A stretch of 64,000 nucleotides of DNA. Origin: PALSA-693 sp963834725. Its GTDB lineage: Bacteria > Actinomycetota > Acidimicrobiia > Acidimicrobiales > Palsa-688. Below the pieces are notes generated by a model that made no database searches, had not been told where the DNA came from, and saw nothing but the letters and a program-made list of their open reading frames with translations. Positions 8,396 through 17,533 of this stretch are shown in pieces (position 1 is the first letter of the stretch; each line of letters begins with the position of its first letter). A program made the position numbers and the translations under genes. The DNA is taken from assembly GCA_963834725.1 (NCBI GenBank), contig CAWICN010000001.1, positions 3,906,001 through 3,970,000 of the forward strand, given 5' to 3'.

Positions 8396-9373
8396 ATGAC
8401 GAGCCCAGGCATGTCTCGCCGGCCATTGATGAAGCGTGGACGGTTCCGGCCGGTTGGTTTCCTCCTGGTGGCGGCCCTGGCCGTGGTGGCTTCGGCCTGC
8501 GGCAGCTCGAGCGGCAGCTCGAGTGCTGCCGCGAACTCGACGACCCCGGCAGCCCCTGCTACGGCGTCCACCACGCCGACGTCCACGGCCGCGAAGGGGT
8601 CGGGACCCGTGGATGTCCTCTATGCCGGCTCGCTGGTCAGCGTGATGGAAAGGGAGATCGGGCCGGCCTTCAACGCGGCCACCGGTTACACCTTCACCGG
8701 GTTTTCTGCGGGGTCGACCGCATTGGCCGGCGAGATCAAGGGCAAGGTCCGACAGGGGGATGTCTTTATCAGTGCCAGCCCGTCAGTCAACGCGACCCTG
8801 ATGGGCCCCCAGGACGGAAACTGGGTGTCGTGGTATGTCACCTTCGCGAATTCGCCGCTGGTGATCGGCTACAGCCCGCACAGCAAGTTCGCCCAGGACC
8901 TGCGAACCAAGCCATGGTATGTGGTGATTACCGAGCCCGGATTCTTGATCGGCCGCACCGATCCGGCTACCGATCCCAAAGGCAAGCTGACGGACATGGC
9001 CATCGCCGAGACCGCCAAAAGATACCCGGCCCTCGCCAAGGTCACGGCTTCGGACTCAAACGTGTACCCGGAGGAGACCCTGGTCGGCCGGCTGCAGGCC
9101 GGGCAGCTCGACGCCGGGTTCTTTTACACCAGTGAGACTACCCCGGCGGGGATCCCCATGGTTCCGCTGACCGGCGTGGCCCTGAAGGCGGCCTACACCG
9201 TGACCGTGCTCAACCAGGCGCCCCACCGGGCCGGAGGCGAGGCATTCGCCTCCTATCTGCTCGGTCCGGCCGGTCAATCGTCGCTGACCAAGAGCGGGTT
9301 CCACCTGGTTCAGCCGCCGACTGTGACGGGGAGCGGCGTGCCCGCCAGCGTGAACAGCGCCATCGCCGGGTGA
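8396..9373 (+). CDS. Molybdate/tungstate-type substrate-binding lipoprotein (ModA/WtpA family)
   Basis: About 325 residues. A basic N-terminus (MKRGRFRP), hydrophobic stretch and lipobox ASAC followed by a Ser/Gly/Thr-rich linker show a lipoprotein anchored outside the membrane. The mature part opens VDVLYAGSLVSVMEREIGPA and has FSAGSTALAGEI and KGKVRQGDVFISAS, matching the group of oxyanion-binding proteins that includes WtpA and ModA. The start is uncertain: ATGs at 8396, 8411 and 8429 all precede the signal peptide. No ABC permease or ATPase gene flanks it: the downstream genes are signalling genes on the opposite strand. It may be an orphan receptor or use a transporter encoded elsewhere. 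Confidence 0.8.
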   Translation: MTSPGMSRRPLMKRGRFRPVGFLLVAALAVVASACGSSSGSSSAAANSTTPAAPATASTTPTSTAAKGSGPVDVLYAGSLVSVMEREIGPAFNAATGYTFTGFSAGSTALAGEIKGKVRQGDVFISASPSVNATLMGPQDGNWVSWYVTFANSPLVIGYSPHSKFAQDLRTKPWYVVITEPGFLIGRTDPATDPKGKLTDMAIAETAKRYPALAKVTASDSNVYPEETLVGRLQAGQLDAGFFYTSETTPAGIPMVPLTGVALKAAYTVTVLNQAPHRAGGEAFASYLLGPAGQSSLTKSGFHLVQPPTVTGSGVPASVNSAIAG

Positions 9374-9462
9374 TCCAGATAGAGGCACGGGTGATGCGAC
9401 GTTGCCTACCAGCCCGGGTGGCCGTGACCATGGTACGGAGCGCGGGAGGGGACGTCAGGGTC

Positions 9463-9846
9463 CTACCGGGCCAGGGTGCTGGCCAGAGCGGCCAGGGTTT
9501 CGGGCCCCAATTGCTCCTTCGGTAGGAAGCCGGCCGCGCCGCAGGTGGCGACACCCGAGGGCAGGCTGGGGCGCGGGTAGGTGGACACGAGGAGCACGGC
9601 GGTGCCGGGTCGGGCGGCCAGGATCTGGCGGGTGGCCTGAGTCCCGTCGATGTCGGGAAGCCTGACGTCCATCAGGACCAGGCGGGGCTCGAGGCGCAGG
9701 GCCAGTTCGACGCCTTCCTTACCGGAGCGGGCTTCGCCGACAAGCTCAAAACCAGCCAGGTGTTTGAGCATCTCGGCGGCCGCCCGCCGGAACGGGAGCT
9801 GGTCGTCGACGACGAGCACGGTCACCACCATCGCCGGGTCGGCCAC
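9463..9846 (-). CDS. Stand-alone response regulator receiver protein
   Basis: 127 residues consisting only of a CheY-like receiver domain: TVLVVDDQLPFRRAAAEML at the start, phosphoacceptor Asp near residue 60 in LVLMDVRLPDIDG, Thr/Ser near STYPRP, and the conserved Lys in GFLPKEQLG. There is no DNA-binding or enzymatic output domain. The start lies 1 bp from the stop of the LuxR-type regulator, so it is the last gene of a four-gene signalling operon. It could act as a phosphate sink or as a protein-protein switch. Confidence 0.88.
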   Translation of the reverse strand: MADPAMVVTVLVVDDQLPFRRAAAEMLKHLAGFELVGEARSGKEGVELALRLEPRLVLMDVRLPDIDGTQATRQILAARPGTAVLLVSTYPRPSLPSGVATCGAAGFLPKEQLGPETLAALASTLAR

Positions 9847-9847
9847 G

Positions 9848-10516
9848 TCAGTCCCCTCGCTCCGCCAGGTACAGGAGCACCGCCTGCACGCGTGGGTGCA
9901 GCTGTTGTTCGCCGGTGAGATCCAGTTTGGAGAAGATCGAGTTGATGTGCTTCTCGACGGCGCGCTGGCTCACCACCAGCGTTTCGGCGATGGCCGCGTT
10001 GGTGCGCCCCTGGGCCATGGCGGCGAGGACCTCACGCTCGCGGGGGGTGAGGCGCTCGATGCGGTCGTCACTGCGGCGAGCTTTCGCGTGCAGCAGGGCC
10101 TCGATCACCTTCGGATCGATGGCCGACCCGCCGGCGGCCACGGCGCGCACCGCGGCGGCCAGTTCGTCGACATCGGCGACCCGCTCCTTGAGGAGGTAGC
10201 CCCGGCGCTCGGCACCCTGCTCCAGGAGGGCACGGACGTAGGCGGGCTGGGCGTACTGGCTCAGCAGGATGATCCCGACGTCGGGGTACTGGGCGCGGCA
10301 GTACGACGCGAACTGGACGCCTTCATCGACGCGGTCCGGCGGCATGCGAATGTCAGTGACGACCACGTCCACCTTCTGGCGCTCGACGGCCTCGGTCAGC
10401 TCGGGAAGGTCGGCGCACAGCGCCACGATATCGATGTCCGGTTGCGAGGCGAGGACTTGGCGCACACCTTCGCGGACCAGGAGATGGTCGTCGGCCACGA
10501 TCAGGCGGACCGTCAT
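9848..10516 (-). CDS. NarL/FixJ-family response regulator (receiver plus LuxR-type HTH)
   Basis: 222 residues. An N-terminal receiver domain (VRLIVADDHLLVREGVRQVL, phosphoacceptor Asp near residue 55 in VVVTDIRMP) is followed by a C-terminal LuxR-type helix-turn-helix: LTPREREVLAAMAQGRTNAA, then VVSQRAVEKHINSIFSKLDL. It would bind DNA as a phosphorylated dimer. The start overlaps the stop of the upstream kinase-like gene by 4 bp, indicating translational coupling and a shared transcript with both kinase genes. Confidence 0.92.
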   Translation of the reverse strand: MTVRLIVADDHLLVREGVRQVLASQPDIDIVALCADLPELTEAVERQKVDVVVTDIRMPPDRVDEGVQFASYCRAQYPDVGIILLSQYAQPAYVRALLEQGAERRGYLLKERVADVDELAAAVRAVAAGGSAIDPKVIEALLHAKARRSDDRIERLTPREREVLAAMAQGRTNAAIAETLVVSQRAVEKHINSIFSKLDLTGEQQLHPRVQAVLLYLAERGD

Positions 10517-11751
10517 TGGCTCACCTCAACGGGCACACTAACCCGCAGGCTGCTCGGCAGGAGCACGAAGGTTCCCCCGACGGCCTCCGTCCGATCCCGG
10601 AGAACGACGGCCGTGGCCGGGTCGAGCGGGCCCGAACCGCCCGAAGTCCAGTCGAGGGTCAGCGTTGCCGTCCGGGGGCGCTGCGACAGCTCGACATCGG
10701 CAGCGGAGGGCGGAGGGCGGAGGGCCTCCAGCGCCTCGACACATGCGAAGAACTGGACGGCGGCCGCGGTCGGGTCTCGGCGGGCCAGGTTCGGGTCGCC
10801 GCTCCCGCGCACGGTGAGGGGGACATTCGACTCCTCGGCCCACGCCTCGAGGGCCTCGGCCAGCCCCGCCTGCAGGAGCATGATGGGAAAGACGCCGTGG
10901 GCCAGCGATCGCAGGCTTTCGAGGGCGGCTGCCCCGTGCCGGGCAGCCCTGGTCAGGTCGTTGTCGACTTCCTGGCCGAGAGCGACGGCCGCGTCCGCCA
11001 AAGCCTCGGTGGCCGCTGTGAGGTGGGGCTGCACGAAACTATCGATCACCCCGACGTAGCGCTGGCGCTCCTCGAGGCGGGCCTCGACCAGACGGCGCTG
11101 GGAGGCACGCAGCTCCGTCTCGGTGAGGGCCAGTTCATCCAACCGGCGACGCAGGTCAACGGTGAGCCGCACCGTTGACAGGGCCAGGCCGGCCGGTCCC
11201 GCCAGCGCCCCGAGGCGACGGCGGGCGGCCCTGGCGCCGCCTTCCTCGTCGGCGATGCTGACCTCGAGCTCCCCGACCGGTCGCCCCTCGTGCTGGACGT
11301 CCACGTTGACCGCGGCGGACCCGTCCTGCCGGCCGACCGTCCAGGCTTCTCGCCATTCGCCGCCGTCGGCCAGCCAAACCCGCACCTCGCCCCGGGGGCT
11401 GCGCACCGTGCGAGCCGCGGTCTCGGCCAGGCGCGGCAGGACCTCCTCGATCGGAAGAGTGCTGGCCGAGCTGCGCACGAAGTCGGAGACCAGCTCGTAG
11501 GCGTCCGCCCGGTCGCGGAGGACGATCCAGCTGGCGAGGCGTTCGGCCGAGGGTCGTACCCGCGGGAGGGCCACGGTCACCACCGCCGCCGCGAGCAGCA
11601 GCGCCACCACCGGCGGCCGGCCCCGGGCCCCGAGAGCCGCCGAGATGCCTACGGTGACGACGGCGACGGTGGCGACGAAGGCCGTGACGAGCAGCAGGGC
11701 CAGCCCCTGCCGGGCCATGGCTGCGGCGGTGGTATGGCGATCCTCAGCCAA
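10513..11751 (-). CDS. Degenerate histidine kinase-like membrane protein
   Basis: 412 residues. Two membrane segments (about 15-40 and 47-63) precede a GAF-like region and a dimerisation helix region. In the position where the neighbouring kinase has EERRRLERDIHDGAQQ, this protein reads EERQRYVGVIDSFVQP, so the phosphoacceptor His is replaced by Asp237. The ATPase part keeps the length but lacks the N-box (EALEALRPPP) and any DxGxG motif. It therefore should neither bind ATP nor autophosphorylate in the normal way. It overlaps the intact kinase gene by 8 bp, suggesting a regulatory partner, perhaps a heterodimer subunit. Reading frame and codon use look normal, so it is not an obvious pseudogene. 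Confidence 0.8.
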   Translation of the reverse strand: MAEDRHTTAAAMARQGLALLLVTAFVATVAVVTVGISAALGARGRPPVVALLLAAAVVTVALPRVRPSAERLASWIVLRDRADAYELVSDFVRSSASTLPIEEVLPRLAETAARTVRSPRGEVRVWLADGGEWREAWTVGRQDGSAAVNVDVQHEGRPVGELEVSIADEEGGARAARRRLGALAGPAGLALSTVRLTVDLRRRLDELALTETELRASQRRLVEARLEERQRYVGVIDSFVQPHLTAATEALADAAVALGQEVDNDLTRAARHGAAALESLRSLAHGVFPIMLLQAGLAEALEAWAEESNVPLTVRGSGDPNLARRDPTAAAVQFFACVEALEALRPPPSAADVELSQRPRTATLTLDWTSGGSGPLDPATAVVLRDRTEAVGGTFVLLPSSLRVSVPVEVSQ

Positions 11752-13978
11752 CGGCTGCCTCTGCTGCTACCCGGCGCACCGGGACCGACCCGCGTATCCG
11801 GGTGCCCCGACCGGGGGCGGTCTCCACCACCGCCAGGCCCCCGGCCAAGGCGAGCCGCTGGTCGAAGTGAGCCAGCCCGGAGCCGGGACGGACCGCGCCA
11901 GGGTCGAAACCCTGGCCGTCGTCGGCGATCTCGAACTCCAGATCGTCAGCCCGCGTCGCCAGCTCGATGGTTGCGGAGGCTGCGCCGGCGTGTTTCACGA
12001 CGTTTTGCAGCGCCTCGACGCAGCAGAAATACACCGCCGCTTCGACATCCAGCGGCGCCTGGTCGGCCAGATCGGCTTGGACCGAGACGTCGACTCCGGC
12101 TCGCCTGGCTGAGGCCGCCGCGACGCGAACGGCTGATTCGAGGCCCCGCTCGGCCACGATGGCGGGATAGTCGTCGCGGCACAGCGACGCCAGCTGGGCC
12201 CCGATGCCGGCCGCGAGGTCGTGCTCACGCTCGAGCAGGGTTCGCTGTTCGGCGGAACCGGCCGGGAGCATCCGGGCCGTTCGCACGGAGACGAGCATCG
12301 CGACCAGATCCTGCTGGGCCCCGTCATGGATGTCGCGCTCGAGCCGCCGCCGTTCTTCGTCGTGGGCTTCGACCAAACGGGCCCGAGCCCGGCGAAGCTC
12401 CTCGGTGCGCACTTCGAGCCGTTCGACCTGCTGGGCGAGCGTGGCGGCCAGCTGGGCGTTGTGAAGCAGCAGCCCGGCATGGTCAGCCAGATCCTGGGCC
12501 AACCGACGATCGGCGTCCGGGAGGTGTACGCCGGGCGCGACGCGGAACTCGAGCGCCCCGAGCCGCTCGCCGTGATGCGAGACCGGAAAGGTGATGTCGT
12601 CGGTCTGCCCGGCGTGCGTTCCACTCTCGACGGGCCAGCTGGCCAGCAGCTCGAGGTGCCCGTCGACGAGCACCCACACCCGTGCGACGGCCGCCCGGGT
12701 GCCCTGCTGGGCCACCCGGGCCAGCTCCTGCAGGTCACCACCGGCGGACAGCCGCTGCAATGATGCGGCGAGATCGCGCATGGCGTCGGTCGGGCTGAGC
12801 GACTGGCCGAATACCAGGTGGTTCGCGCCTATCCGCAGAGCCCGCAGCACCGGGGCGAGTGCCACTCCGACGACCGTCATGGCGAGCACCGCGGACCAGG
12901 CGGAGCGCCCCACCAACCAGCCCGCGACTGCGACCACGATCGCGTAGGCGACAGCGGCGGCGGCAACGAGGAAGGCGTACACGAGAGTCCGGCTCAGCAA
13001 TACGTCGATGTCCCACAGCCGGTAGCGCAGCACGGCGACGAACAACACCACCGGGACGACGGCGAACACGGCCGGGAACCAGTTCTGCAGCTCGTGCTCG
13101 ACCGACCTGGCGCCAACGGCAACGCTGGGCTCCACCCGAATGGTCAGCCACGCGCCGAGCCAGCCCAGCCCCACCGCCAGTGCCGGAACCAGGGCAGCGC
13201 GTAGCAGGCCGGCCTGGCGCGCCACCGGCCCATTCGGGTCGCGGCGGATGCGCAGGGTCTGAGCCGGGATGCCGGCCGCGGGGATGGCGATCCCAAAAAA
13301 CACGGCGAAGAACTGCGGGTGGTCGATGAAGCTCGACCGCCAGCACACGATGCTCACCGCAGCCGTCGTGGCCCCCACCACGAGCCAGACGCTCCGGCGG
13401 CTGAGCCGGATGCCGGGGGGAAGGGCGTTGTCAGGGAACAGCACTACCGCCCAGAAGTAGGCGACGCCCGACACGATGTGGAACGTGAAGTGCACCGCCT
13501 GGACGGGCACTGGCCTGCCGATGACGTCGAACACCTGGTGGCTGGGAATGTTGAACGTCGCCGCGGTGCCGAGCAGAGCGAAGGCCAGCAAGCGGGGCAC
13601 GCGCTCGTGCGGTCTGCGGACGATCAGCAGAACGGCGAGGATGACGTTGAGCACGCTGAACAGGTATTGGGCGGCCGTCGTGCCTCCCCGAGCCAGGAGC
13701 ATGCTGCGGTCAGCGATGCGAGCGGCGATCCCCGAGCCGAAGCCGCCCGACGCGGCCACATGCTCCAGATAGTGGTGGAAGCCGGCGAACCCCGACGACA
13801 GGGACGGCAACAGGCCGATGGCAAGCCAGAAGAAGAGCCCGGCGGCATACAAACCGAAGACCACCCAGAACACGGCTCGGCCGGGCCAGGTTCCCGCCTG
13901 GGCGTGAGACCCTTCGCGCACTGCCGGGAAGGTTAACCGTACGCCGCTGGCCGCACCCACGCGTGTATTCAGGGCCAC
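11744..13978 (-). CDS. Membrane sensor histidine kinase, NarL family
   Basis: 744 residues. The N-terminal half has about eight to ten hydrophobic segments (residues 35-390), a long 7TM-like sensor. A GAF-like domain follows (about 420-510), then a coiled-coil and HisKA_3 domain with phosphoacceptor His551 in LERDIHDGAQQDLVAML, and a HATPase domain with the N-box EALQNVVKHAGAAS and G-box IADDGQGFDPG. It should phosphorylate the LuxR-type regulator two genes downstream. The gene is first of a four-gene overlapping operon and is divergent from the P450 fusion gene, whose start lies 108 bp away. The signal sensed is unknown. Confidence 0.9.
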   Translation of the reverse strand: MALNTRVGAASGVRLTFPAVREGSHAQAGTWPGRAVFWVVFGLYAAGLFFWLAIGLLPSLSSGFAGFHHYLEHVAASGGFGSGIAARIADRSMLLARGGTTAAQYLFSVLNVILAVLLIVRRPHERVPRLLAFALLGTAATFNIPSHQVFDVIGRPVPVQAVHFTFHIVSGVAYFWAVVLFPDNALPPGIRLSRRSVWLVVGATTAAVSIVCWRSSFIDHPQFFAVFFGIAIPAAGIPAQTLRIRRDPNGPVARQAGLLRAALVPALAVGLGWLGAWLTIRVEPSVAVGARSVEHELQNWFPAVFAVVPVVLFVAVLRYRLWDIDVLLSRTLVYAFLVAAAAVAYAIVVAVAGWLVGRSAWSAVLAMTVVGVALAPVLRALRIGANHLVFGQSLSPTDAMRDLAASLQRLSAGGDLQELARVAQQGTRAAVARVWVLVDGHLELLASWPVESGTHAGQTDDITFPVSHHGERLGALEFRVAPGVHLPDADRRLAQDLADHAGLLLHNAQLAATLAQQVERLEVRTEELRRARARLVEAHDEERRRLERDIHDGAQQDLVAMLVSVRTARMLPAGSAEQRTLLEREHDLAAGIGAQLASLCRDDYPAIVAERGLESAVRVAAASARRAGVDVSVQADLADQAPLDVEAAVYFCCVEALQNVVKHAGAASATIELATRADDLEFEIADDGQGFDPGAVRPGSGLAHFDQRLALAGGLAVVETAPGRGTRIRGSVPVRRVAAEAAVG

Positions 13979-14086
13979 CCCGCGCCGCCTCTACATGACC
14001 GGTCAATCCTCCACTCTGAAAGACACGGTCATGATGAGCTCGTCTGCGTCGACTTCTGCCGTGGCTTCTCGCTCCTGAGAGGCGGT

Positions 14087-17000
14087 ATGCAAGTTCCCGG
14101 CGGTTTCGTGGAGAATGTCGCGTCTTCGGACGCTGAGTCGCGGGACGAGGGCTGTCCGGTCGAGATCCCCTATGCGGTTCGCTGGCTGGTACCGAAGGGC
14201 GAGCGGTTCGCGAACTTCGACATTCTCAACGACAACGACACGCAGCTCGATTACTACAACCGGTTCGGGCATATCTATGCGGTGGGGGTGCCGACGAAGA
14301 AGTGGCGGCTCGTCGTCGTATCGGACCCAGAGCTGCTCGATGAAGTAGCCGCGAACGAAGAGCAGTTTGGCAAGCGTGTCGAGGAGATCAACTTCTTCGC
14401 TCAGCTGAGCAACTCACGCGGCGGTGGGATCTCGGTGATCGGGGACGGTGAGCACTACGAGCAGATTCGCCGGGTGATGCTCCCGTGGTACGCACCATCG
14501 CATCAGCGGACTCAACTCGAGCGTATGAAAGAACCGGCGCGCCGGCTCGTGTCGGCCTGGATTGCGATGTCCGACGATGAGGCGGTAGATGCACGCGCCT
14601 GGATGGAGCGTTACACGCTCGAGGTCTCGGGTCGCGGCGCGTGCAGCTACGATTTCGGCCTGTTCGCCGGTGAGGGCGGCCCGCATCCGTTCGCGGCCGC
14701 CGTTCCCGAGAGCACGAAGCAGAGCATCCTCCGGGTGGCTGAGCCTCGCCCCGATTTCACCGTCCTGGCCGGGCGCCAACGACGGGCCCGCAAGAAGCGC
14801 TATCGCCGCTACAACAAGGAGTTGTTCAGGACCGCTGACGCCCTCGTGAAGGCCCGTATGCACACGTGCCCGCTCGGCCAACAGACGGACCTTCTTTCCC
14901 GTCTCGTAAGCACGCCAGATCCCGAGACCGGCAAGTTCCTGGATGTCGTGACCGTCCGTGACCAGATCCTTATGCACCTGTCAAACGGGTTCAACGGGCC
15001 TTCGATAACGGGTGCTTGGCTCGCTTATGTCCTCGCGACCCGGCCGGATGTCGAGGAGAAGCTGATCGCCGAGATCGATCGGATCACCGGCGGTGATCCG
15101 GACTACGACCTCCAGTACGACGACTTGATGGCGCTGACCTACACGACCCAGGTGATCAAGGAGACCCTGCGGATCTACCCACCGATGCCGGTCACAATCC
15201 GCCGCAGCCTCAAGGACGGGACGCTTGGCCCTTATGGGATTCGTAAGGATGACATCATCCTGGTGGGGACGCTTGCCGCCCAGCGCGACCGGCGGTACTG
15301 GGGCCCGGATTCCAATCGGTTCGATCCGGAGCATTTTGCGATGGAAAGGGTTGTCGCCCGGCCGCGTCACGCCTTCATTCCGTTCTCCATCGGGAGACGT
15401 CAGTGCATGGCGCAAGAAGTCACGTTCATGATGCTCAGAGTCGTGCTGTTCGAGATCTACAAGCAGTTCCGGTTGAGACTCGAGCCCGGGGCGAAGGTGA
15501 AGAAAAACACGGTCGTGACGACGAAGCCGGCCGAGGTTCGAATCATCCGCCTGCGACGGACCTTTGAAGGGCGTGTGCGCTCGCGAGGTGAAATGAGCGA
15601 CCGCGCCGATCCGGTAGCCCCCTTTGTCCCGTCCGAGTGGGGGGAGCCAACCGAGATTCCCGACGAGAGTCGTTACCGCAACCTCGTGATCGCCTATGGG
15701 AGCAACTTCGGCGCCAACAAGCAACTGGCAGAGCGCTTCGCCGAGCGGAGCCTCTTCTACGGTTACACGACTGACGTGATCACCCTCAACGAGCTCGCAG
15801 GGTCGCCACCGCACACGCGGCCCTGGCTACTCGTCGTCATGACCTCCACCTACACGTCGAACCCGCCCACGAACGCGTCAACGTTTAAGTCCTGGATCGA
15901 GCGCATGGAGACCGGCACCGAGAGATGGCGCAACTGCCGGTATCTCGTCTGGGGGTTGGGCAACAGCCAGTGGAACTCCTTTCTGGCATTCCCCCGATAC
16001 GTGCACACCCGGCTGGCCGACCTTGGGGCTACCCCTCTTGCGGAGTTCGCCCACGGCGACGTGGGCTCGCCCGGGTGGGAGCATGAGCACGCCGACTGGA
16101 ACGGCCGGGTCTGGCCCGTCCTGCTCCAGTTGTCCGGAGCCCGAGCGACCAGGGCGGCGGCCGAGCGCGCTGCCTCTGAGCAGGTCGCGGCGGTCGCCCT
16201 GACCAAAGCCGACTCGAACACCACCATGGCCAGGTCCCTGCCGGCTCACGCTGCGCCTCGGGAGCTCGTCCCCGTCATCCTGACCAATGCTGTCGGTATC
16301 GACACGGTCGAGGCACACGCCATCGTGTGCAGGGAGCTCCAGGCCGGCGAGTCACCGAAGCGGACGCGGCATCTGGAGGTCACTCTGCCGCCGGGCATCA
16401 CCTACAAAGCGGGGGCCCACCTCGGCGTGTGCCCGAAGAACGACAGGGCCCGGGTCGAACGGCTCGCTCGGCTTCTCGGCGCGGTACTCGACGGCCTGTT
16501 CACCGTACCGAAGCACATGAACGTTCACGCCGTGCCGAAGGGTGTCCTGCTCCAGGTTCGCAACGTGCTCACGAATCTCATCGACATCACCGGTAGACCG
16601 ACCGTGCCGCTGCTCGACCTTCTATTGGAGAAGGTGAGCGATCCCGCCGAGCGGACGAGGCTGCTACAGATCAAGGCGATCCTGGAAACGCCCGACGGTC
16701 CCGATTCACCGCTGCGCACCACGATCGACGCGGGCGGCTACGACGTACTCCGCCTGCTCGACGAGTCCTTGTCCTGCTCGTTGAACATCTTCGAGCTCCT
16801 GGTGGTGGCACAACCGCTTCGGCCCCGCTATTACTCGACGAGCTCGAGCCCGCGCCTCCACGGCGACAGGGTCGCCCACCTGACCGTCGGCCTCGAGGTT
16901 ACTTCCGTGCCAGGCATGCCCGATCGCGACTTTCGGGGAATGAGCTCGCATTATGTACATACTCTTCGGGAAGGCAACCGCCTGAACGTCTTCCTTGACA

Positions 17001-17533
17001 CCGCGGATGGGTTCCACCTGCAGGAGGATGTGACGAAGCCGATGATCTTCGTCTCCGCCGGCACCGGCTTCGCGCCGATGCGAGCGTTCTTGTGGGAACG
17101 GCTGGCCATGAAGCACGCCGGCGTCCAACTTGCGGAAGCGGCGCTCTTCAACGGCATCCGCTCGAGCAGCGTCGACTACATATATCGCGACGAGATCGAG
17201 CACATCACTCGAGAAGGAGCGCTCGATCACGTTTACGTCGCGATGTCGCGCCAACGGCCGCGTCACCGGATTTACGTCCAGGACCGAATCCGAGAGCAGG
17301 GAGCGGTAGTTTGGCGTTTACTGGCCGCTGGTGGGTACGTCTACGTCTGTGGCTCGCCAGCGGTACGGGACGCAGTTCGGGCCGCTTTCCTGGATGTCAT
17401 CGCGGAACACGGCTCGCTTTCGCCTGAGCAGGCAGCGGCCTACCTCGACGAGTTAGACACAACCGAACGTTACCGCCCCGACCTCTGGGGTGACTCTAGG
17501 GAGACCGCATGGACGTCCTCGCTCTCATCCTGA
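14087..17533 (+). CDS. Self-sufficient cytochrome P450-NADPH reductase fusion (CYP102-like layout)
   Basis: 1148 residues. P450 domain (about 25-490): ExxR at Glu359-Arg362 (KETLRIYPP), SNRFDPEHF, and heme loop FSIGRRQC with ligand Cys440, followed by MA instead of xG. Flavodoxin domain (about 530-690): LVIAYGSNFGANKQLAERF, SNPPTNASTF and LVWGLGNSQWNSF. FAD/NADPH domain (about 760-1148): RPRYYSTSSSPR near 911, SAGTGFAPMRAFLWE near 988 and YVCGSPAVRD near 1082. The fusion resembles fatty-acid hydroxylase P450-BM3. The I-helix is odd: LSNGFNGPSITGAW at 298-311 replaces the usual GxE/DTT, so the acid-alcohol pair for oxygen activation is missing. The ATG at 14087 has GAGAGGCGG upstream. Confidence 0.9.
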   Translation: MQVPGGFVENVASSDAESRDEGCPVEIPYAVRWLVPKGERFANFDILNDNDTQLDYYNRFGHIYAVGVPTKKWRLVVVSDPELLDEVAANEEQFGKRVEEINFFAQLSNSRGGGISVIGDGEHYEQIRRVMLPWYAPSHQRTQLERMKEPARRLVSAWIAMSDDEAVDARAWMERYTLEVSGRGACSYDFGLFAGEGGPHPFAAAVPESTKQSILRVAEPRPDFTVLAGRQRRARKKRYRRYNKELFRTADALVKARMHTCPLGQQTDLLSRLVSTPDPETGKFLDVVTVRDQILMHLSNGFNGPSITGAWLAYVLATRPDVEEKLIAEIDRITGGDPDYDLQYDDLMALTYTTQVIKETLRIYPPMPVTIRRSLKDGTLGPYGIRKDDIILVGTLAAQRDRRYWGPDSNRFDPEHFAMERVVARPRHAFIPFSIGRRQCMAQEVTFMMLRVVLFEIYKQFRLRLEPGAKVKKNTVVTTKPAEVRIIRLRRTFEGRVRSRGEMSDRADPVAPFVPSEWGEPTEIPDESRYRNLVIAYGSNFGANKQLAERFAERSLFYGYTTDVITLNELAGSPPHTRPWLLVVMTSTYTSNPPTNASTFKSWIERMETGTERWRNCRYLVWGLGNSQWNSFLAFPRYVHTRLADLGATPLAEFAHGDVGSPGWEHEHADWNGRVWPVLLQLSGARATRAAAERAASEQVAAVALTKADSNTTMARSLPAHAAPRELVPVILTNAVGIDTVEAHAIVCRELQAGESPKRTRHLEVTLPPGITYKAGAHLGVCPKNDRARVERLARLLGAVLDGLFTVPKHMNVHAVPKGVLLQVRNVLTNLIDITGRPTVPLLDLLLEKVSDPAERTRLLQIKAILETPDGPDSPLRTTIDAGGYDVLRLLDESLSCSLNIFELLVVAQPLRPRYYSTSSSPRLHGDRVAHLTVGLEVTSVPGMPDRDFRGMSSHYVHTLREGNRLNVFLDTADGFHLQEDVTKPMIFVSAGTGFAPMRAFLWERLAMKHAGVQLAEAALFNGIRSSSVDYIYRDEIEHITREGALDHVYVAMSRQRPRHRIYVQDRIREQGAVVWRLLAAGGYVYVCGSPAVRDAVRAAFLDVIAEHGSLSPEQAAAYLDELDTTERYRPDLWGDSRETAWTSSLSS

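Noticed and set aside
6826..8586. Long open frame on the minus strand opposite the aldehyde dehydrogenase gene
   Set aside because: Arg/Gly/His-rich translation without domains, mirrors the high-GC third positions of the clear plus-strand dehydrogenase, and has no ribosome site.
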